DNA of 6,884 bases from assembly GCA_003225655.1 (NCBI GenBank), contig QIAW01000085.1, forward strand, positions 1-6,884. The letters are read 5' to 3'. A program made the position numbers and the translations under genes. Below the pieces are notes generated by a model, which worked only from the letters and a program-made list of their open reading frames with translations, was not told the origin of the DNA and did no database searches. The DNA comes from Acidobacteriota bacterium. Its GTDB lineage: Bacteria; Acidobacteriota; Terriglobia; Terriglobales; Acidobacteriaceae. This document shows, piece after piece, positions 5,511-6,884 of this stretch (positions within the stretch are counted from its first letter, which is position 1; every line of letters begins with the position of its first letter).

Positions 5511-6359
5511 GTGCATTTTCCGGTATACATTTACGTGGCTGGAGCGCGGGTGCATCCGCACTTGTTGTTCGAGGGCCTCGCTTATGTCGTCGGCCTCCTG
5601 GTGTATCTATGGATACGCCGGCGTTTCGGCGACAAAGTCCCAGATCCCGTGCGCTGGTCCGCGATCACCGCCGCCGTGGCCGGTGGCGCTATTGGTTCCA
5701 AACTGGTTTATCTGCTGGAAGATCCTGCCGCCACACTGCAGCACTGGAGTGATCCCTTTTATCTGATGGGCGGAAAGAGCATTGTCGGCGGACTTGCCGG
5801 CGGACTTGTCGCAGTGGAACTGGTCAAGAATTACCTGGGAGAGAAGCAATCGACCGGCGACTTGTTTGCCATTCCTCTGGCCCTGGGAATTGCCATCGGG
5901 AGAATCGGATGCTTTCTTACTGGCCTGGGTGATTACACCTATGGCGTCCCTACACGATTGCCTTGGGGCATTGATTTTGGCGACGGCATCACGCGCCATC
6001 CAACGCAGCTCTACGAAATGGTTTTTCTGCTCGCGCTCATTCCTGCGTTGCAATTTGTGCTGGGCAGGGTCGCGCGCACTTCGTTAACCGCGCGCGTTGG
6101 CCGTGAATACGTTGCTTCCCGCTTCCGCTCGGGCGATGCATTCAAGCTGTTCATGATCGCTTACATGGCGTTCCGCCTGGCCTGCGACGCGATCAAGCCC
6201 TACGTGCACGTCGCTTTCGGGCTCGGCTCGATTCAATGGATATGCCTGCTGATCCTGTTCTATTACGCAAAAGACATGCGGCGCTGGCTCAACTCAAAAA
6301 AACTTGCGGCGGAAAAGCCTGCAGAAGAGATGCAAGAAGTGAAGGAAGGAGCGTTCTAA
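5511..6359 (+). CDS. Prolipoprotein diacylglyceryl transferase (Lgt)-family membrane protein, divergent
   Basis: A 282-residue multi-pass inner-membrane protein of the Lgt family (PF01790), whose best-known members move diacylglycerol from phosphatidylglycerol to the lipobox Cys of prolipoproteins. Family landmarks in order: FEGLAYVVGL (20-29), GGKSIVGGLAGG (87-98), GRIGCFLTGLGDYTYG (130-145), PWGIDFG (151-157), RHPTQLYE (162-169) and AFRLACDAIKP (220-230). Hydrophobic segments lie near 17-35, 48-68, 89-104, 117-138, 169-187, 210-228 and 236-252, with a charged Glu/Lys-rich tail. R131 and R222 match E. coli R143 and R239, but V92, C134 and D226 stand where E. coli has H103, N146 and E243. The start is GTG 5511: an upstream in-frame GTG (5454) lies before the TATAAT box and inside the repeat. 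It may be a working Lgt or a paralogue with another role. Confidence 0.85.
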   Translation: MHFPVYIYVAGARVHPHLLFEGLAYVVGLLVYLWIRRRFGDKVPDPVRWSAITAAVAGGAIGSKLVYLLEDPAATLQHWSDPFYLMGGKSIVGGLAGGLVAVELVKNYLGEKQSTGDLFAIPLALGIAIGRIGCFLTGLGDYTYGVPTRLPWGIDFGDGITRHPTQLYEMVFLLALIPALQFVLGRVARTSLTARVGREYVASRFRSGDAFKLFMIAYMAFRLACDAIKPYVHVAFGLGSIQWICLLILFYYAKDMRRWLNSKKLAAEKPAEEMQEVKEGAF

Positions 6360-6364
6360 ATCAA

Positions 6365-6884
6365 ATGGAAGATCCCAGCTTAGGCAATGAAGGCAGTCAA
6401 ACATCCCCGGCAGTTCCTGCCCCACCGCGAAAAAGCGGATGGCGAATTGCCGCAGGTATTCTCGTCTCTATTGTGACTCTGCTTGTAACCCTGGTCCTGG
6501 GGTTTCTCTCGCTTTGCTTTGGAATGATGCTCAAGAGCTCCTCGGGTTTTTCTTCTTCCGATTCTCCATGGATCTTTGGACTCTTCGCAGTCACCATACT
6601 GGTTCCGATTGGTGGAACGTGGCTGGTAGTACGCCTGTTTCGCGGACCGAAGGCGAGTCGAGTTGCGGGGGCGGGGGCCATGGCGGCTTCCACAGCAGCC
6701 GCTCCAACTCCTGTCACCAAGGCATCAGCCAAAGAAATTGAAGAGCAGATCGCCTATCTTCGCCTGGTGATATTGGTTGCCATTCTGGCACATGCTGCGC
6801 TGCTGGTCCTGAACTTTTCGCGGTACCGTAACGTCGCTTATAGGGGATGGCTTCTCATCTCGATCGTGAACTTTGTGCTTTACC
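6365..6884 (+). CDS. Unrecognised multi-pass membrane protein (partial, C-terminus outside window)
   Basis: An open frame of 173 codons from ATG 6365 to the window edge. I do not recognise the family. The N-terminus (1-25) is hydrophilic and Pro/Ser-rich; hydrophobic segments follow at about 27-52, 68-91, 132-150 and from 161 on. The linker between segments 2 and 3 (93-120) is rich in Ala, Pro and Thr, then a short charged stretch (KEIEEQ) precedes segment 3. It starts 5 bp after the stop of the Lgt-like gene; a GGAAGGAG-type site inside the end of that gene lies somewhat far (about 14 nt) from the ATG. Co-transcription with the Lgt-like gene is likely. No lipobox or catalytic motif is visible. 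Confidence 0.7.
   Translation, partial: MEDPSLGNEGSQTSPAVPAPPRKSGWRIAAGILVSIVTLLVTLVLGFLSLCFGMMLKSSSGFSSSDSPWIFGLFAVTILVPIGGTWLVVRLFRGPKASRVAGAGAMAASTAAAPTPVTKASAKEIEEQIAYLRLVILVAILAHAALLVLNFSRYRNVAYRGWLLISIVNFVLY

Noticed and set aside
6497..6520. Lipobox-like LSLC in the unknown membrane protein as a substrate of the Lgt-like enzyme
   Set aside because: The Cys is at residue 51 in the middle of a long hydrophobic segment preceded by a hydrophilic 25-residue N-terminus, which is too far in for a signal peptide II.

Overview
The window reads as ordinary bacterial chromosome with GC-rich coding regions. The best guess for the source is a member of the Acidobacteriota, on three grounds. The intergenic spacers are AT-richer and built from short words (TGAGTCAT-like, and GCTAAGTGCTAA-like). 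A GCCGGCG-GGA-CGCCGGC palindrome sits behind a gene. The gene set (DesK/DesR-type two-component system with an ABC exporter, rsmD next to an Lgt-like protein) would fit that phylum. This assignment is inference from style, not proof.

Layout. Positions 1-3185 (minus strand) hold a four-gene ABC transporter and two-component system block. In transcription order it runs ATPase, ABC-2 permease, a 135-bp repeat-bearing spacer, DesK-like histidine kinase, DesR-like response regulator. The ATPase/permease and kinase/regulator pairs each overlap by 4 bp (ATGA), so each pair is translationally coupled. The order resembles the B. subtilis yvfRSTU cluster. Positions 3346-4600 (minus strand) hold an NAD(P)-binding atypical SDR-like protein followed by a GyrI-like effector-binding domain protein. 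The latter is broken by two apparent single-base deletions; restoring both gives a 151-residue product. Positions 4801-5373 (minus strand) hold rsmD, the 16S rRNA guanine-N2 methyltransferase, with an intrinsic terminator and a palindrome just behind it. Positions 5511-6359 (plus strand) hold a divergent Lgt-family membrane protein. It is followed after 5 bp by an unrecognised multi-pass membrane protein that runs off the right edge.

How the genes work together. The kinase probably senses a membrane or envelope condition through its multi-pass N-terminus and phosphorylates the regulator, which probably controls the adjacent exporter. The SDR and the GyrI-like gene look like a small operon with a TGACA/TGTCA palindrome upstream. 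rsmD and the Lgt-like gene are divergent around a short spacer that forms an imperfect inverted repeat and carries an exact TATAAT box for the Lgt-like gene.

I see no mobile element, CRISPR array, RNA gene or phage gene. I did not find a convincingly new multi-gene system. The points most worth a second look are the altered catalytic positions of the Lgt-like protein, the hydrophobic insertion in the SDR, the double frameshift, and the short-word repeats in the spacers.
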